This document shows positions 33,401 through 42,226 of a DNA stretch of 42,403 nucleotides, in pieces. Positions within the stretch are counted from its first letter, which is position 1. Every line of letters starts with the position of its first letter. The notes under the pieces were generated by a model, which saw only the letters and a list, made by a program, of their open reading frames with translations, had not been told where the DNA came from and did not search any database. The position numbers were made by a program, and so were the translations under genes. The DNA comes from JBFXAN01 sp050184225 (GTDB lineage: Bacteria; Chloroflexota; Dehalococcoidia; CAUJGQ01): assembly GCA_050184225.1 (NCBI GenBank), contig JBFXAN010000044.1, forward strand, positions 1 to 42,403, read 5' to 3'.

Positions 33401-33823
33401 TTGGCCCTACGAGAGGTTGAGCCAATTCTCTTCGTCCACAGCATAGAACGGTCCATGGAGTTCTACCAGGAAAAGCTGGGCTTTGACCTGGGATTCGCGA
33501 TGACGGGGGACGGCGGCAGGATGCTGCACGCGTCGGTCCTCAGCGGTGATGTGAAGCTAATGCTCGGCTATGCGGACCCGTCGGCGGCCGAGCAGCGGCT
33601 CGGCGGCGGCGCGGAGCTCTACATCTACGCCGACGACGTTGACGAGTACTTCAAGCGCGTCAGGTCGGCCGGCGCCGAGTTGACACGTGACATCGAGGAT
33701 CAGTTCTGGGGTGACCGCACCTTCACGGTGACGGACCCCGACGGGTACGTGCTCACGTTCGCCCAGACCATGCGCGCGTTTGACCCGTCACGCAATATCC
33801 CGGCGATCCCCGCCACGGTGTAG
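33401..33823 (+). CDS. VOC (glyoxalase/bleomycin-resistance-like) protein 1
   Basis: 140 residues from a TTG at 33401 with AAAGGAG upstream; an upstream ATG would add an Arg/Ser-rich stretch. The betaalphabetabetabeta pattern is clear: PILFVHSIERSMEFYQEKLG, then FDLGFAM, VKLMLGYAD, ELYIYADDVDEYFKRVRSAG and FWGDRTFTVTDPDGYVLTFA. Members bind divalent metals or act as antibiotic-sequestering or glyoxalase-like proteins; this one is uncharacterised. It is followed after 46 bp by a paralogue. Confidence 0.85.
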   Translation: MALREVEPILFVHSIERSMEFYQEKLGFDLGFAMTGDGGRMLHASVLSGDVKLMLGYADPSAAEQRLGGGAELYIYADDVDEYFKRVRSAGAELTRDIEDQFWGDRTFTVTDPDGYVLTFAQTMRAFDPSRNIPAIPATV

Positions 33824-33869
33824 GCGGGTCAGCATCATTCAGCCGAGAGAAGAGAGGAGTTCCGTTCCA

Positions 33870-34307
33870 ATGACAGAGCAGCAGATTCCCCCGGTGGTCC
33901 CCAGTCTTGTGGTGAATGACATGCAGGGAACACTCGACTGGTTCGCCAAGCTCGGTTTCGAGACGGCGTTCACCATGACGGGGCCGGACGGCAGTATCGC
34001 CCACGCCGAGGTCAGGCGCGGTCCGGTGCACTTTATGATGGGACCGGCGGGCTGGGGCGGCACCCCCGGCAGTACCGGCATGCGGGTCTACATCAATCTC
34101 CAGGAGAGCATCGACGCGTACCACGACAGTGTGCGGGCGACGGGCGTTACCATCAGCGATCCACTGGCCGACCAGTTCTGGGGTGACCGCACCTTCACCG
34201 TCCAGCACCCGGACGGCTACGGGATCATGTTCTCCGAGCACATCCGCGACGTCTCCCCGGAGGAGATGGACGCGGCGATGAAGGAGATGGCCGGGGCGTC
34301 GGCCTAG
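33870..34307 (+). CDS. VOC (glyoxalase/bleomycin-resistance-like) protein 2
   Basis: 145 residues from ATG 33870 with AGAGGAG upstream. Same fold as the preceding gene: VPSLVVNDMQGTLDWFAKLG, FMMGPAGW, MRVYINLQESIDAYHDSVRA, DQFWGDRTFTVQHPDGYGIM. The shared block DQFWGDRTFTV indicates tandem duplication. A strong hairpin (34332-34388) follows, so these two form a two-gene unit. Confidence 0.88.
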   Translation: MTEQQIPPVVPSLVVNDMQGTLDWFAKLGFETAFTMTGPDGSIAHAEVRRGPVHFMMGPAGWGGTPGSTGMRVYINLQESIDAYHDSVRATGVTISDPLADQFWGDRTFTVQHPDGYGIMFSEHIRDVSPEEMDAAMKEMAGASA

Positions 34308-34331
34308 CCTCCCCGCGCCGGAGATCCAGCA

Positions 34332-34388
34332 GCGGCCGTCGTGCGCCGGGGCACCCCTTTGACGGCAGGGGTGGCGCACGACGGCCGC
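34332..34388. terminator. Terminator-like hairpin after the VOC pair
   Basis: GCGGCCGTCGTGCGCC (34332-34347) and GGCGCACGACGGCCGC (34373-34388) are perfect 16-bp inverted arms; the loop contains a second small stem CACCCCT/AGGGGTG. No T-run follows, so termination would be hairpin-based or Rho-assisted. Confidence 0.6.
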
Positions 34389-34452
34389 GTCCAAGTACCG
34401 GCGATCGACTCCCCTCCCCGCTGCAGCGATCGGTCGCTTCGCGAGGTGAGAT

Positions 34453-34677
34453 GTGAATCAGTCAGAGTGGTATGTGAATGAAGTGCTGCGCGCACTCGCA
34501 CAGGAGCAGCGGGAGCGTCCGGAGAGCAACGAGCGGTGGCTGGTCGAATGGCAGTCGACGCCACAACCGCGCAGCGCGTTCATCGCCTGGCTTGGCGATC
34601 GCCTGGTTGAGGCCGGTGAGCGGCTCCGGGCATGGGCGTTGCCGGAACCTGGTCCCGCCTACGGGCCGAATCCCTAG
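34453..34677 (+). CDS. Small uncharacterised protein
   Basis: 74 residues from a GTG at 34453 (GCGAGGTGAG upstream). Two amphipathic helices, YVNEVLRALAQEQRER and AFIAWLGDRLVEAGERLRAW, and a Pro-rich tail. Similar short proteins with an AWLGDRLV segment are, to my memory, common in this class of bacteria; function unknown. Confidence 0.55.
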   Translation: MNQSEWYVNEVLRALAQEQRERPESNERWLVEWQSTPQPRSAFIAWLGDRLVEAGERLRAWALPEPGPAYGPNP

Positions 34678-34709
34678 CAGCCATCCATGAGTATCGCAAT
34701 GATGGCTTC

Positions 34710-34765
34710 GACATAGACGGCATGCCGATCACGAACAACATTCTGATCGGCATGCCGTCTATGTC
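34710..34765. repeat. Perfect 22-bp inverted repeat
   Basis: Arms at 34710-34731 and 34744-34765 are exact reverse complements (GACATAGACGGCATGCCGAT...), separated by 12 bases, and each arm contains the small palindrome GGCATGCC. No T-run follows on either strand. It lies 47 bp upstream of the BNR propeller gene. Confidence 0.9.
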
Positions 34766-34812
34766 AGGATCAAACTGGACAGACACCACCCCAAATGCGA
34801 AAGGAAGCAACG

Positions 34813-35961
34813 ATGGGAGGGACGGTCAGATTACTGGTAGGTACCAAGAAGGGAGGGTTTATCTACACCTCTGATGAGCACCGACAGATCTGGCAGGTCA
34901 CGGAACCGATCTTGCCCGGCTGGTCCGTGCACCACATGGCGGCTGACCAGCGTCAAGACCGGATGAGGATCTTCGCCGGCGCGAGTCATTGGGCATGGGG
35001 TCCGTCCGTCGCCCGCAGCGATGACGGCGGAGAAACGTGGGAGCAGCGCGGTCCGGGGCTTTCCTTCCCTCAGGATATGGGAGTTTCCGTCCAAAACGTG
35101 TGGAACGTGCGACCGGGTCACGCCGATCAGCCGGGCGTCGTCTACGCCGGCGTCCAGCCGGCCGGGCTCTTCCGAAGCGGAGACTGGGGCGAATCCTGGG
35201 CGCCGGTGGACGGAATCAACCGTCACCCCTACCGTGAGTTCTGGTCCGGCACCGGCGCCGCTGAGTCCAGTCTTCACTCAATCGAGCTCGACCCGCGTGA
35301 CTCGAATCGCATGTATGCCTCGATCAGCTCCGGCGGCACCTATGTGACAAGGGACGGCGGAAAGACGTGGGATCTCTGTTCCCACCGGGCGCTCGCCACA
35401 ACGCCGGCCGCGAAGAAGTTCCTCGCGGACATCGATGAGATGTTCCCGTCGTCGCTGCCACCGAACGTCGACCCGGCCGCGACGGACGAGATGCACAAGC
35501 TGCGCATCGACCCAAAGAACCCGGACCGGCTCTGGGGACAGTCCCACATCGGCGTCTTCCGCTCCGACATGGACGCCAAGAACTGGCAGGATGTGACGGA
35601 GGGACTGCCGTCCTTCCATGGCTTCCCGATCGCCGTGACGCGGCGCGAGCCGGACGCGGTGTTCGTGGTGCCGCTCCAGTTCGAAGCCGAGAACTTCCGC
35701 GTCTGCCCCGGCCAGTTTACCGTTTACCGCACGCGGGATAGCGGCTGCACCTGGGAGCGCCTGACCTGCGGCCTGCCTGGCCCCAACGACTACCAGAGCG
35801 TCTATCGGGAAGGGCTGGACACCGATGGCCTGGAACAAGAGGGTGTCTACGTCGGCACCAGCAATGGCGAAGTCTACGCCAGCGCCGATTGCGGCGATCA
35901 CTGGCAGCGCCTGCCAGGCACCCTCCCGCCGATCCTCTCGGTAACCTGCGTCGTCTCCTGA
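34813..35961 (+). CDS. BNR/sortilin-like beta-propeller (exo-alpha-sialidase-like) protein
   Basis: 382 residues from ATG 34813 with AAAGGAAG upstream. Several Asp-box motifs (S-x-D-x-G-x-x-W) are visible: RSDDGGETWEQRG, RSGDWGESWAPVD, VTRDGGKTWDLC, RTRDSGCTWERL, ASADCGDHWQRL. Such propellers are found in sialidases, VPS10/sortilin and photosynthesis-assembly factors. There is no signal peptide, and the sialidase arginine triad is not obvious, so a catalytic role is doubtful. Neighbours do not suggest a pathway. Confidence 0.82.
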   Translation: MGGTVRLLVGTKKGGFIYTSDEHRQIWQVTEPILPGWSVHHMAADQRQDRMRIFAGASHWAWGPSVARSDDGGETWEQRGPGLSFPQDMGVSVQNVWNVRPGHADQPGVVYAGVQPAGLFRSGDWGESWAPVDGINRHPYREFWSGTGAAESSLHSIELDPRDSNRMYASISSGGTYVTRDGGKTWDLCSHRALATTPAAKKFLADIDEMFPSSLPPNVDPAATDEMHKLRIDPKNPDRLWGQSHIGVFRSDMDAKNWQDVTEGLPSFHGFPIAVTRREPDAVFVVPLQFEAENFRVCPGQFTVYRTRDSGCTWERLTCGLPGPNDYQSVYREGLDTDGLEQEGVYVGTSNGEVYASADCGDHWQRLPGTLPPILSVTCVVS

Positions 35962-36021
35962 TGGCGCCGCATCTGAACGCGATCAGCGGCCGGGCTCCGT
36001 CGCGCCGTCCGGCCGTTTGCT

Positions 36022-36882
36022 ATGATCACGTCCTGGAGCGGTAGCCATCTGAAGCCAAAGCCACCCGTCGATGTCCTGGATCGTTTTCCTGAGGAGCGGC
36101 AGGCGCTGCTCGACGTCCTCACGACGCTCGCAACCGAGGCGTGGAATACGCCCACGGTGTGCGCCGGTTGGTCGGTGAAGGATCTGACGGCGCATATCCT
36201 CGCCGACGACCTGGGCAACCTCTCCGGCGGACGTGACCGCTACCGCTCCGGCACGCTCGGACCGTCGCCGGATTGGGATGAGCTGGTGCGGTTCATCAAC
36301 GAACAGAACGAGGCGTGGGTCCGGGCGTCACGGCGGCTGAGCCCTCAGGTTCTCATCGAACTGCTGACGTTCTCCGGTGAGCGGGTATCAGCGTACTTCC
36401 GAACGCTCGATCCGATGTCGCCGGGCTGGGTGGTCAGTTGGGCTGGTCCCGACGCTGCCCCCTGGTGGCTGCACATCGCCCGCGAGTACACGGAGCGCTG
36501 GGCGCATCACCAGCAGATCCGGGAAGCAGTCGGCGCGGCGGGACTGTTCGGCCGGCGGCACTTTGCCCCCGTGCTCGATACGTTCGTCCACGCTCTCCCA
36601 CACACCTATCGCGATCTGCCGGCGGCGGACGGCACCCATGTCCGGCTGGTCGTCGGCGGCGAGGCGGGCGGTGCCTGGTCATTGGTGCGACATGATCGAC
36701 GGTGGGGACTCTACGATGAGGTCGAGCGCGAACCGGCGACCGTCATCACCCTCGACCAGGACACGGCCTGGCGCCTGTATACCAGGGGCATCGGCCGGGA
36801 TGCGGTCCGCGCCCGTCTGACCGTGACTGGGGACGCGCGCCTGTCCGAACCACTGCTCGACACCGTGGCGATCATCGCGTGA
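36022..36882 (+). CDS. DinB-like / maleylpyruvate isomerase-family protein
   Basis: 286 residues. The N-terminal four-helix bundle shows the family motif: ERQALLDVLTTLATEAWNTP, VCAGWSVKDLTAHILADD with a putative metal histidine, and a second His in ARE YTERWAHHQQIRE region. The C-terminal half (about 205-286) is the SCP2-like domain, with VRLVVGGEAGGAWSLVRH. Family members use mycothiol or another thiol. No strong ribosome binding site precedes the ATG. Confidence 0.78.
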   Translation: MITSWSGSHLKPKPPVDVLDRFPEERQALLDVLTTLATEAWNTPTVCAGWSVKDLTAHILADDLGNLSGGRDRYRSGTLGPSPDWDELVRFINEQNEAWVRASRRLSPQVLIELLTFSGERVSAYFRTLDPMSPGWVVSWAGPDAAPWWLHIAREYTERWAHHQQIREAVGAAGLFGRRHFAPVLDTFVHALPHTYRDLPAADGTHVRLVVGGEAGGAWSLVRHDRRWGLYDEVEREPATVITLDQDTAWRLYTRGIGRDAVRARLTVTGDARLSEPLLDTVAIIA

Positions 36883-36905
36883 ACTGTCGCCCAGGGTGGC
36901 GGGTG

Positions 36906-38495
36906 CTACACACGCCGTCCCGTCGCCGCCTCATGGGCCTGCCAGTAGCGGTCGCGGATCACGGACTTCTGGATCTTGCCGGAGCCGGTCTTGGGCAGCG
37001 CATCGACCAGTTCCACTGACCGCGGGATCTTGTAACCGGCAATCTGCTCACGGCAGAAATCGGAGAGCATCTGCGGGTCGAGTGACTCGCCGTCCTTGAG
37101 CACGACGATGGCATGGACGCGCTCGCCCCAATGCGGGTCGGGGATGCCGATCACTGCCGCTTCCAGAACAGCGGGGTGCCGGTAGAGCGCGTTCTCGACC
37201 TCGGTCGAATAGACGTTTTCGCCGCCGGTGATGATCATGTCCTTCTTGCGATCGACGATGAAGATGTAGCCCTCCTCATCGACCGTCGCGACATCACCGG
37301 AGTGCATCCAGCCGTCGCGGAGCGCATCGGCGGTCGCCTCCGGCTGGCGCCAGTAGCCGAGCATGATGTTGGGTCCGCGCATCACGATCTCGCCGGCATC
37401 GCCGGGCCGCGCCTCGGTGCCATCCTCGAGCACGACCCGCGCGTCCACACCCGGAATGGCGCGGCCGCAGGAGGCGAGCCGGCGGGCGACCTCGGGTGGT
37501 CCGTTCACCACCGATGCATCGTAGCGGAGGGCGGTTGCGAACGGGGCGGTCTCGGTCATGCCGTAGAGCTGCATGAAGACCGTCTGCGGAAGGACCGCCA
37601 TCGCCGCCTGCAGGCGGTCCACCGGCATCGGCGAGGCGCCGAAGGCGAGCAGCCGCAGCGACGATACGTCGAATTCGCGCACGCGCGGATCGTTGACGAT
37701 CGCATTGATCATCGTCGGCACGAGCAGCGACACCGTGACCCGGTGCTCCTGGAGGGCAGTGAGGTAGCCGGATGGGGTGAACTCGCGCAGATAGATATGT
37801 TTGCCGCCGACCCAGGTGATCGTCCACGAGGCCCAGGCGTCGGCGAGGTGGAACATCGGCGTGGCATGAATCCAGGTGTCGCGGTCGTCGTAGTGCATCG
37901 TCATGATCGCGTGCTGCGCGTTCGCGACCACGTTCGCCTGGCTGAGCATCACACCCTTGGGCCGGCCGGTCGTGCCGCTCGTGTAGTAGAGCTGAACCAT
38001 GTCCTCCGGCTGCCATATCCGCGCCGGCTGCCGCATCGGCTGGGCGGATGTCAGTGCCTGCTCGTAATCGAGCGTGACGTGTCTCGTGTGCGGCAGATCG
38101 TCACCGGCACCGACGATCAGGAGCGTCGTGATCGTCTCAAGGTCGCCGGCGCAGGCGAGATACGACGGCAGGTAAGCGGCATCGAGGACCAGGTGCGTCG
38201 CCGCGGCGTCGTTGAGGATAAAGGCGATCTCCGGCGGCGCCAGTCGCTGATTGAGCGGCGCGAGGACCGCCCCGGCCTTCTCGACGGCGAAGTACGTCTC
38301 TGTATATTCGACCCGGTTCTGCATGAGCACGCCGGCCCGTGCGCCCGGCTCAAGACCGGATGCGGCGAGGACACCGGCGAGACGGTCCACGCGCTCGCCG
38401 AGCTCCGCATAGGTCAGGTGCCGCTCCCCGTCGATCGCCGCCTCCGTCGCAGGATAGAGGCGGCGGGCGCGGTCCAGTGTGTCGTGAATGAACAT
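36906..38495 (-). CDS. Acyl-CoA synthetase (AMP-forming ligase)
   Basis: 529 residues from ATG 38495 with GGGGAGGGG upstream; the frame extends upstream over a region that is coding on the other strand. ANL motifs: A3 YTSGTTGRPKG (171-181), A5 YGMTETAP, A7 SGDVATVDEEGYIFIVDRKK, and the A10 lysine in PKTGSGKIQKS. N-terminal TLDRARRLYPATEAAIDGE is typical of medium-/long-chain fatty-acid or aromatic CoA ligases. Substrate unknown. Convergent with 36022-36882 and divergent from the DUF885 gene. Confidence 0.92.
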   Translation of the reverse strand: MFIHDTLDRARRLYPATEAAIDGERHLTYAELGERVDRLAGVLAASGLEPGARAGVLMQNRVEYTETYFAVEKAGAVLAPLNQRLAPPEIAFILNDAAATHLVLDAAYLPSYLACAGDLETITTLLIVGAGDDLPHTRHVTLDYEQALTSAQPMRQPARIWQPEDMVQLYYTSGTTGRPKGVMLSQANVVANAQHAIMTMHYDDRDTWIHATPMFHLADAWASWTITWVGGKHIYLREFTPSGYLTALQEHRVTVSLLVPTMINAIVNDPRVREFDVSSLRLLAFGASPMPVDRLQAAMAVLPQTVFMQLYGMTETAPFATALRYDASVVNGPPEVARRLASCGRAIPGVDARVVLEDGTEARPGDAGEIVMRGPNIMLGYWRQPEATADALRDGWMHSGDVATVDEEGYIFIVDRKKDMIITGGENVYSTEVENALYRHPAVLEAAVIGIPDPHWGERVHAIVVLKDGESLDPQMLSDFCREQIAGYKIPRSVELVDALPKTGSGKIQKSVIRDRYWQAHEAATGRRV

Positions 38496-38588
38496 ATGGT
38501 CCCCTCCCCGCTCCAGGCTTCCTCGGTCTGGGTTGTAGCATACGCCCTGAATCAAGCGCACCCGCATGGGTGCGGCGCGGAGCGTGCG

Positions 38589-40226
38589 ATGACCGAAACA
38601 GTCCAGGACTATGAAACCCTCGAACAAGAGATCACCGAGAGCCGGTTGCGCTGGAGCCCGGCGGCGGCAACCAGCCTGGGCCGGCATGAATGGGACGAGG
38701 AACTTGGCGAGCGCTCCCCGGAGGCGATGGAGGCGCGGAGCCGGGCGGTCGCCGACCAGATCCGGCGACTCGAAGGAATCGATGCGGATGCCCTGCCGGA
38801 ACCGTATCGCACGCGACACCCGATCCACGTCAAGAAGCTGCGGTTCGAGCTGTCGGAGGAGGAGGACTTCGAGGCGTCACGACACAGTCCGGGCGCGCCG
38901 CTCGGCGTGGCCGGCTTTGCCTGCAACGGACTGATGATCCGCGACTTCGCCCCGGCGGCGGCCCGGTTGAAGCTGCTCAGTAGCCGGCTGCGACGGGTGC
39001 CGGAATTACTACAGCAGCATCGCCTACTGTACCAGTCGAGCACACCGATCCAGGTTGATACGGCGCTCCAGCAGGCGGCGGGAATCATCGCGCTCTTTGA
39101 GCGCGATCTGCCGGCGTTCGCCCGCGAGGCAGGCGACAGCGCCGGTCACGCCGCCTTCAATCAGGTGCTCGCCGGCGCGCTGGAGGCAACACGGTCGTAT
39201 GCATCCTGGCTGGAGAATGAGGTGCGTCCGAATGCGAATGCGCCGATCGCCTGGGGACCGGAGCGGATGGAGCGATTGGTCCGCTGGCAGGAGTGCGTCG
39301 ACCTGGATCTGGACGAGATCGTGCGCCGGGGGGAGGCGGATCTGCGCGCGCAGCAGGCGCGGCTCAAAGTGGTGGCAGCGCAGATCGACCCGGCGGCATC
39401 CATCCAGGACGTGGTGTCCGCGGTCGGAAAGGATCATCCCGCGGCGGCAGAGTTGTTGCCCTTCACCGAGACGACGTTGGAGCAACTGCGACAATTCTGC
39501 ATCGACCGGGGATTGATCGATATGCCGACCGAGGTGCGGATCGGGCTGAAGGAGACGCCGCAATTCTCCCGCGCGACGACGCTCGCCGCCTGCTCGACGC
39601 CGGGTAAGTACGAGACGGTCGCGACGGAGGCCTACTACTACGTGACACCGCCGGACCCGTCCTGGGACGCGCAGCGGACCGATCAGTACCTCCAGTTCTT
39701 CTCCCGCTGGGCACTGCCGCTGATCACGGCACACGAGGCGTATCCCGGTCACTACGTCCACCTCTCCTGGTTGCGCCTGGTCGAAGACAGCGTTCCCTAC
39801 ACGAACAGCACGACCACGGTTGAGGGATGGGCGCACTACACCGAGCAGTTGATGATCGAGAGCGGCTGGGGGGGCGGCGACCTCCGCTATGAGATCGCGC
39901 AGATCCGGGAGGCGTTGCTGCGCCTGTGCCGGTATCTGGCGGCGTTCGGACTGCATGTCCAAGGTTGGAGCTACGACAAGGCCGTGGACTTCTTCATGCG
40001 GGAGGGCTACGCCACCCGCCCGGTCGCCGAATTGGAGTCACGACGCGGCGTTGTCAGTCCGTCCTACTTCGCCTATACCCTCGGCAAGCATGAGATCCTG
40101 GAACTGCGGGAACGGCTCAAGCAGAAGTGGGGATCGGAGTTCAACCTGAAGCGGTTTCACAACGCGTTTGCGCAGGAGCCGTATCCGACGGCGGTGATTG
40201 CGGCGAAAATGGAACAAGAACATTGA
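38589..40226 (+). CDS. DUF885-family metallopeptidase-like protein
   Basis: 545 residues from ATG 38589 (GGAG upstream). The zinc motif of the family, HEAYPGHYVH (H382, E383, H388), is present, followed by TTTVEGWAHYTEQLM with the third ligand region, and a C-terminal Y-x-LGKHEILELRERL. No signal peptide. Peptidase activity is inferred from the family. The same plus-strand frame is open far upstream to 37113, but that part is antisense to the CoA synthetase gene. Confidence 0.88.
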   Translation: MTETVQDYETLEQEITESRLRWSPAAATSLGRHEWDEELGERSPEAMEARSRAVADQIRRLEGIDADALPEPYRTRHPIHVKKLRFELSEEEDFEASRHSPGAPLGVAGFACNGLMIRDFAPAAARLKLLSSRLRRVPELLQQHRLLYQSSTPIQVDTALQQAAGIIALFERDLPAFAREAGDSAGHAAFNQVLAGALEATRSYASWLENEVRPNANAPIAWGPERMERLVRWQECVDLDLDEIVRRGEADLRAQQARLKVVAAQIDPAASIQDVVSAVGKDHPAAAELLPFTETTLEQLRQFCIDRGLIDMPTEVRIGLKETPQFSRATTLAACSTPGKYETVATEAYYYVTPPDPSWDAQRTDQYLQFFSRWALPLITAHEAYPGHYVHLSWLRLVEDSVPYTNSTTTVEGWAHYTEQLMIESGWGGGDLRYEIAQIREALLRLCRYLAAFGLHVQGWSYDKAVDFFMREGYATRPVAELESRRGVVSPSYFAYTLGKHEILELRERLKQKWGSEFNLKRFHNAFAQEPYPTAVIAAKMEQEH

Positions 40227-40250
40227 GGCGGGAATGACGGGACGGGAGCG

Positions 40251-40502
40251 ATGAACGAAGACGAGCTGATGGCACGGATCGTGGTGAACCCTGAGATATT
40301 CGGGGGCAAGCCGATCATCCGGGGTAAGCGGATGGCTGTGGAACATGTGCTCGGACAACTGGCGGTGGGGGATACGCCTGAAGAGTTGCTCGAAGGATAT
40401 CCGTGGATGGAACCCGAAGACATCCAGGCATGCCTGCTGTATGCATATCGCATGGTTGCCGGTGAGAGAGTTGAGCCGGCGTTCGTCGATAGCGCGTCGT
40501 GA
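40251..40502 (+). CDS. DUF433 antitoxin
   Basis: 83 residues. Family signature: RIVVNPEIFGGKPIIRGKRM, then EHVLGQLAVGDTPEELLEGYPWMEPEDI. DUF433 is a VapB-like winged-helix antitoxin usually upstream of a PIN-like toxin. The ATG at 40251 is preceded by GGGAGCG, and its TGA overlaps the GTG start of the next gene (GTGA), 24 bp after the DUF885 stop. Confidence 0.9.
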   Translation: MNEDELMARIVVNPEIFGGKPIIRGKRMAVEHVLGQLAVGDTPEELLEGYPWMEPEDIQACLLYAYRMVAGERVEPAFVDSAS

Positions 40503-40885
40503 GACTACTGATGGACTCGTGTGTATGGGGGCCAACCGCGGCGCCCCTGCGAGATGCGGGACACGATGTTGTCTGGGCAGGCGCCTGTTCGATCGACCCA
40601 GGCGATGAAGCGATCCTTCGATTTGCCTTCGAGGAACGCCGGGTTCTCCACACGCTTGATAAGGATTTCGGTGAACTGATCGTCGCGCGTGGCCCCCGCC
40701 ACGCCGGCATGATTCGGCTGCGCCGGATCCCGGTGCGGCAGCAAGCGATAGCGTGTCTGCGCGTCATCACCAGCCATGCCAATGATCTGGAGGCCGGTGC
40801 GATCATCACGGTTGAGCCGGGCCGGATTCGTGTGAGGCAGTCTGATGTACCCAATGGACACGGCAGACCTGATGCGGAGAGGTGA
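40499..40885 (+). CDS. DUF5615 PIN-like toxin
   Basis: 128 residues from GTG 40499. PIN-like acidic residues are seen in RLLMDS (Asp6), IDPGDEAILRFAFEE (Asp near 35) and TLDKDFGELI (Asp near 53-55), the DKDFG motif being a DUF5615 hallmark. The usual Glu after the first Asp (DEN) is replaced by Ser. Predicted RNase controlled by the DUF433 product. The class III aminotransferase begins 3 bp later. Confidence 0.87.
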   Translation: MRLLMDSCVWGPTAAPLRDAGHDVVWAGACSIDPGDEAILRFAFEERRVLHTLDKDFGELIVARGPRHAGMIRLRRIPVRQQAIACLRVITSHANDLEAGAIITVEPGRIRVRQSDVPNGHGRPDAER

Positions 40886-40888
40886 GCA

Positions 40889-42226
40889 ATGGCCTCGACA
40901 AACAGCAATCTCTTTCGACGTTCTGCCACGCAGCCGCTGCCCGAAGTCGTCCGTGCCGAGGGTGTGTGGATCGAGTCGGCAGACGGCAGGCGATACCTGG
41001 ATGGCTCGGCGGGAGCGCTGGTCGCCTCGATCGGCCACGGCGTGCGCGCGGTGGTCGAGGCGCAGGCGCGGCAGGCCGGGGCGGTCGCGTATGTCCACGG
41101 CACCCATTTCAGCGTGCCGGCACAGGAGAATCTGGCGGCGCGGTTGGCGGCGATGGCGCCCGCCGGCCTCGACCGGGTCTACCCCGTCTCCGGCGGCTCC
41201 GAGGCGAACGAGTCGGCGATCAAGTTCGCGCGACAGGTGCATCTCGAACGCGGTGAGCCGGAGCGTCACCTGACCATCGGCCGGCAGACGAGCTATCACG
41301 GCAACACACTCGGCGCGCTGGCGGTCTCCGGTCATGCGGCGCGGCGACAGCCCTACCGTCCACTGCTGCGCGATCAGCCGCACATCCCTGCCTCATATTG
41401 CTATCGCTGTCCGTTCGGGCTGGAGCCGGCGTCGTGTGGTGCCCGCTGCGCTGAGGAACTCGAGGTCGAGGTCAAGCGGACCGGTGCGCAGTACATTTCG
41501 GCGTTCATCGCGGAACCGGTGGTCGGCGCGGCCGGTGGCGCGCTCGTGCCGCCGCCGGAGTACTTCGCCATCATCCGCGAGATCTGCGACCGCTACGGCG
41601 TGCTCTTCATCGCGGATGAAGTCATGACCGGCATCGGCCGCACCGGCAAGAATTTCGCGGTCGATCACTGGAACGTCGTCCCCGACGTGATCACGACGGG
41701 CAAGGGCGTCGGCGGCGGCTATGCGCCGCTGGGCGCGATGATCGTGCAGGAGCGACACTTCCAGACGATCGCCCAGGGGACGGGTAGCTTCGTCCACGGC
41801 TTCACCTACGGCGGCCACCCGCCCTCAGTCGCGGCCGGCGCCGCCGTCCTCGCCTACGTCCAGGAACACGACCTCGTCGCGCGGTCGGCCACGATGGGCG
41901 AGCGCTTGGCCGAGCGTCTCGATCCACTGCGCGACCGCCCCATCGTCGGCGACCTCCGCGGCCTCGGCCTGATGCGCGGGATCGAGCTTGTCCGCGATCG
42001 GCGGACCAAGGAACCATTCGACCGCAGCCTGCGCGTGGCCGAGCGCATCGGCGAAGCGGCGTTCGAGCGCGGTCTGATCATCTACCCCGGCTCCGGCAAC
42101 GCCGATGGCATCAACGGCGACCAGATCCTGATCGGCCCGCCGCTGGTGATCTCCGAGGCAGAGGTCGATCTGCTGGCCGAACGATTGATCGAGGCGGTGG
42201 ACGCGGTGATGAGGGATCTTACCTAA
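40889..42226 (+). CDS. Class III PLP-dependent aminotransferase
   Basis: 445 residues. Fold-type I, class III: YLDGSAGALVASIGHG, VSGGSEANESAIKFAR, SYHGNTLGALAVSG, LFIADEVMTGIGRTGK (Asp243) and PLP lysine K272 in TTGKGVGGGYAPLG. A cysteine-rich insert CYRCPFG...CGARC lies at 171-187. Amine donor unknown (omega-amino acid, diamine or glutamate-semialdehyde type). The last codon pair ACC TAA comes from the palindromic repeat that begins at 42219. Confidence 0.92.
   Translation: MASTNSNLFRRSATQPLPEVVRAEGVWIESADGRRYLDGSAGALVASIGHGVRAVVEAQARQAGAVAYVHGTHFSVPAQENLAARLAAMAPAGLDRVYPVSGGSEANESAIKFARQVHLERGEPERHLTIGRQTSYHGNTLGALAVSGHAARRQPYRPLLRDQPHIPASYCYRCPFGLEPASCGARCAEELEVEVKRTGAQYISAFIAEPVVGAAGGALVPPPEYFAIIREICDRYGVLFIADEVMTGIGRTGKNFAVDHWNVVPDVITTGKGVGGGYAPLGAMIVQERHFQTIAQGTGSFVHGFTYGGHPPSVAAGAAVLAYVQEHDLVARSATMGERLAERLDPLRDRPIVGDLRGLGLMRGIELVRDRRTKEPFDRSLRVAERIGEAAFERGLIIYPGSGNADGINGDQILIGPPLVISEAEVDLLAERLIEAVDAVMRDLT

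Noticed and set aside
37113..38588. Very long plus-strand open frame fused in frame to the DUF885 peptidase gene
   Set aside because: It is antisense to the acyl-CoA synthetase gene, whose motifs are clear on the minus strand; the translated sequence is Arg/His-rich and typical of a shadow frame in high-GC DNA.
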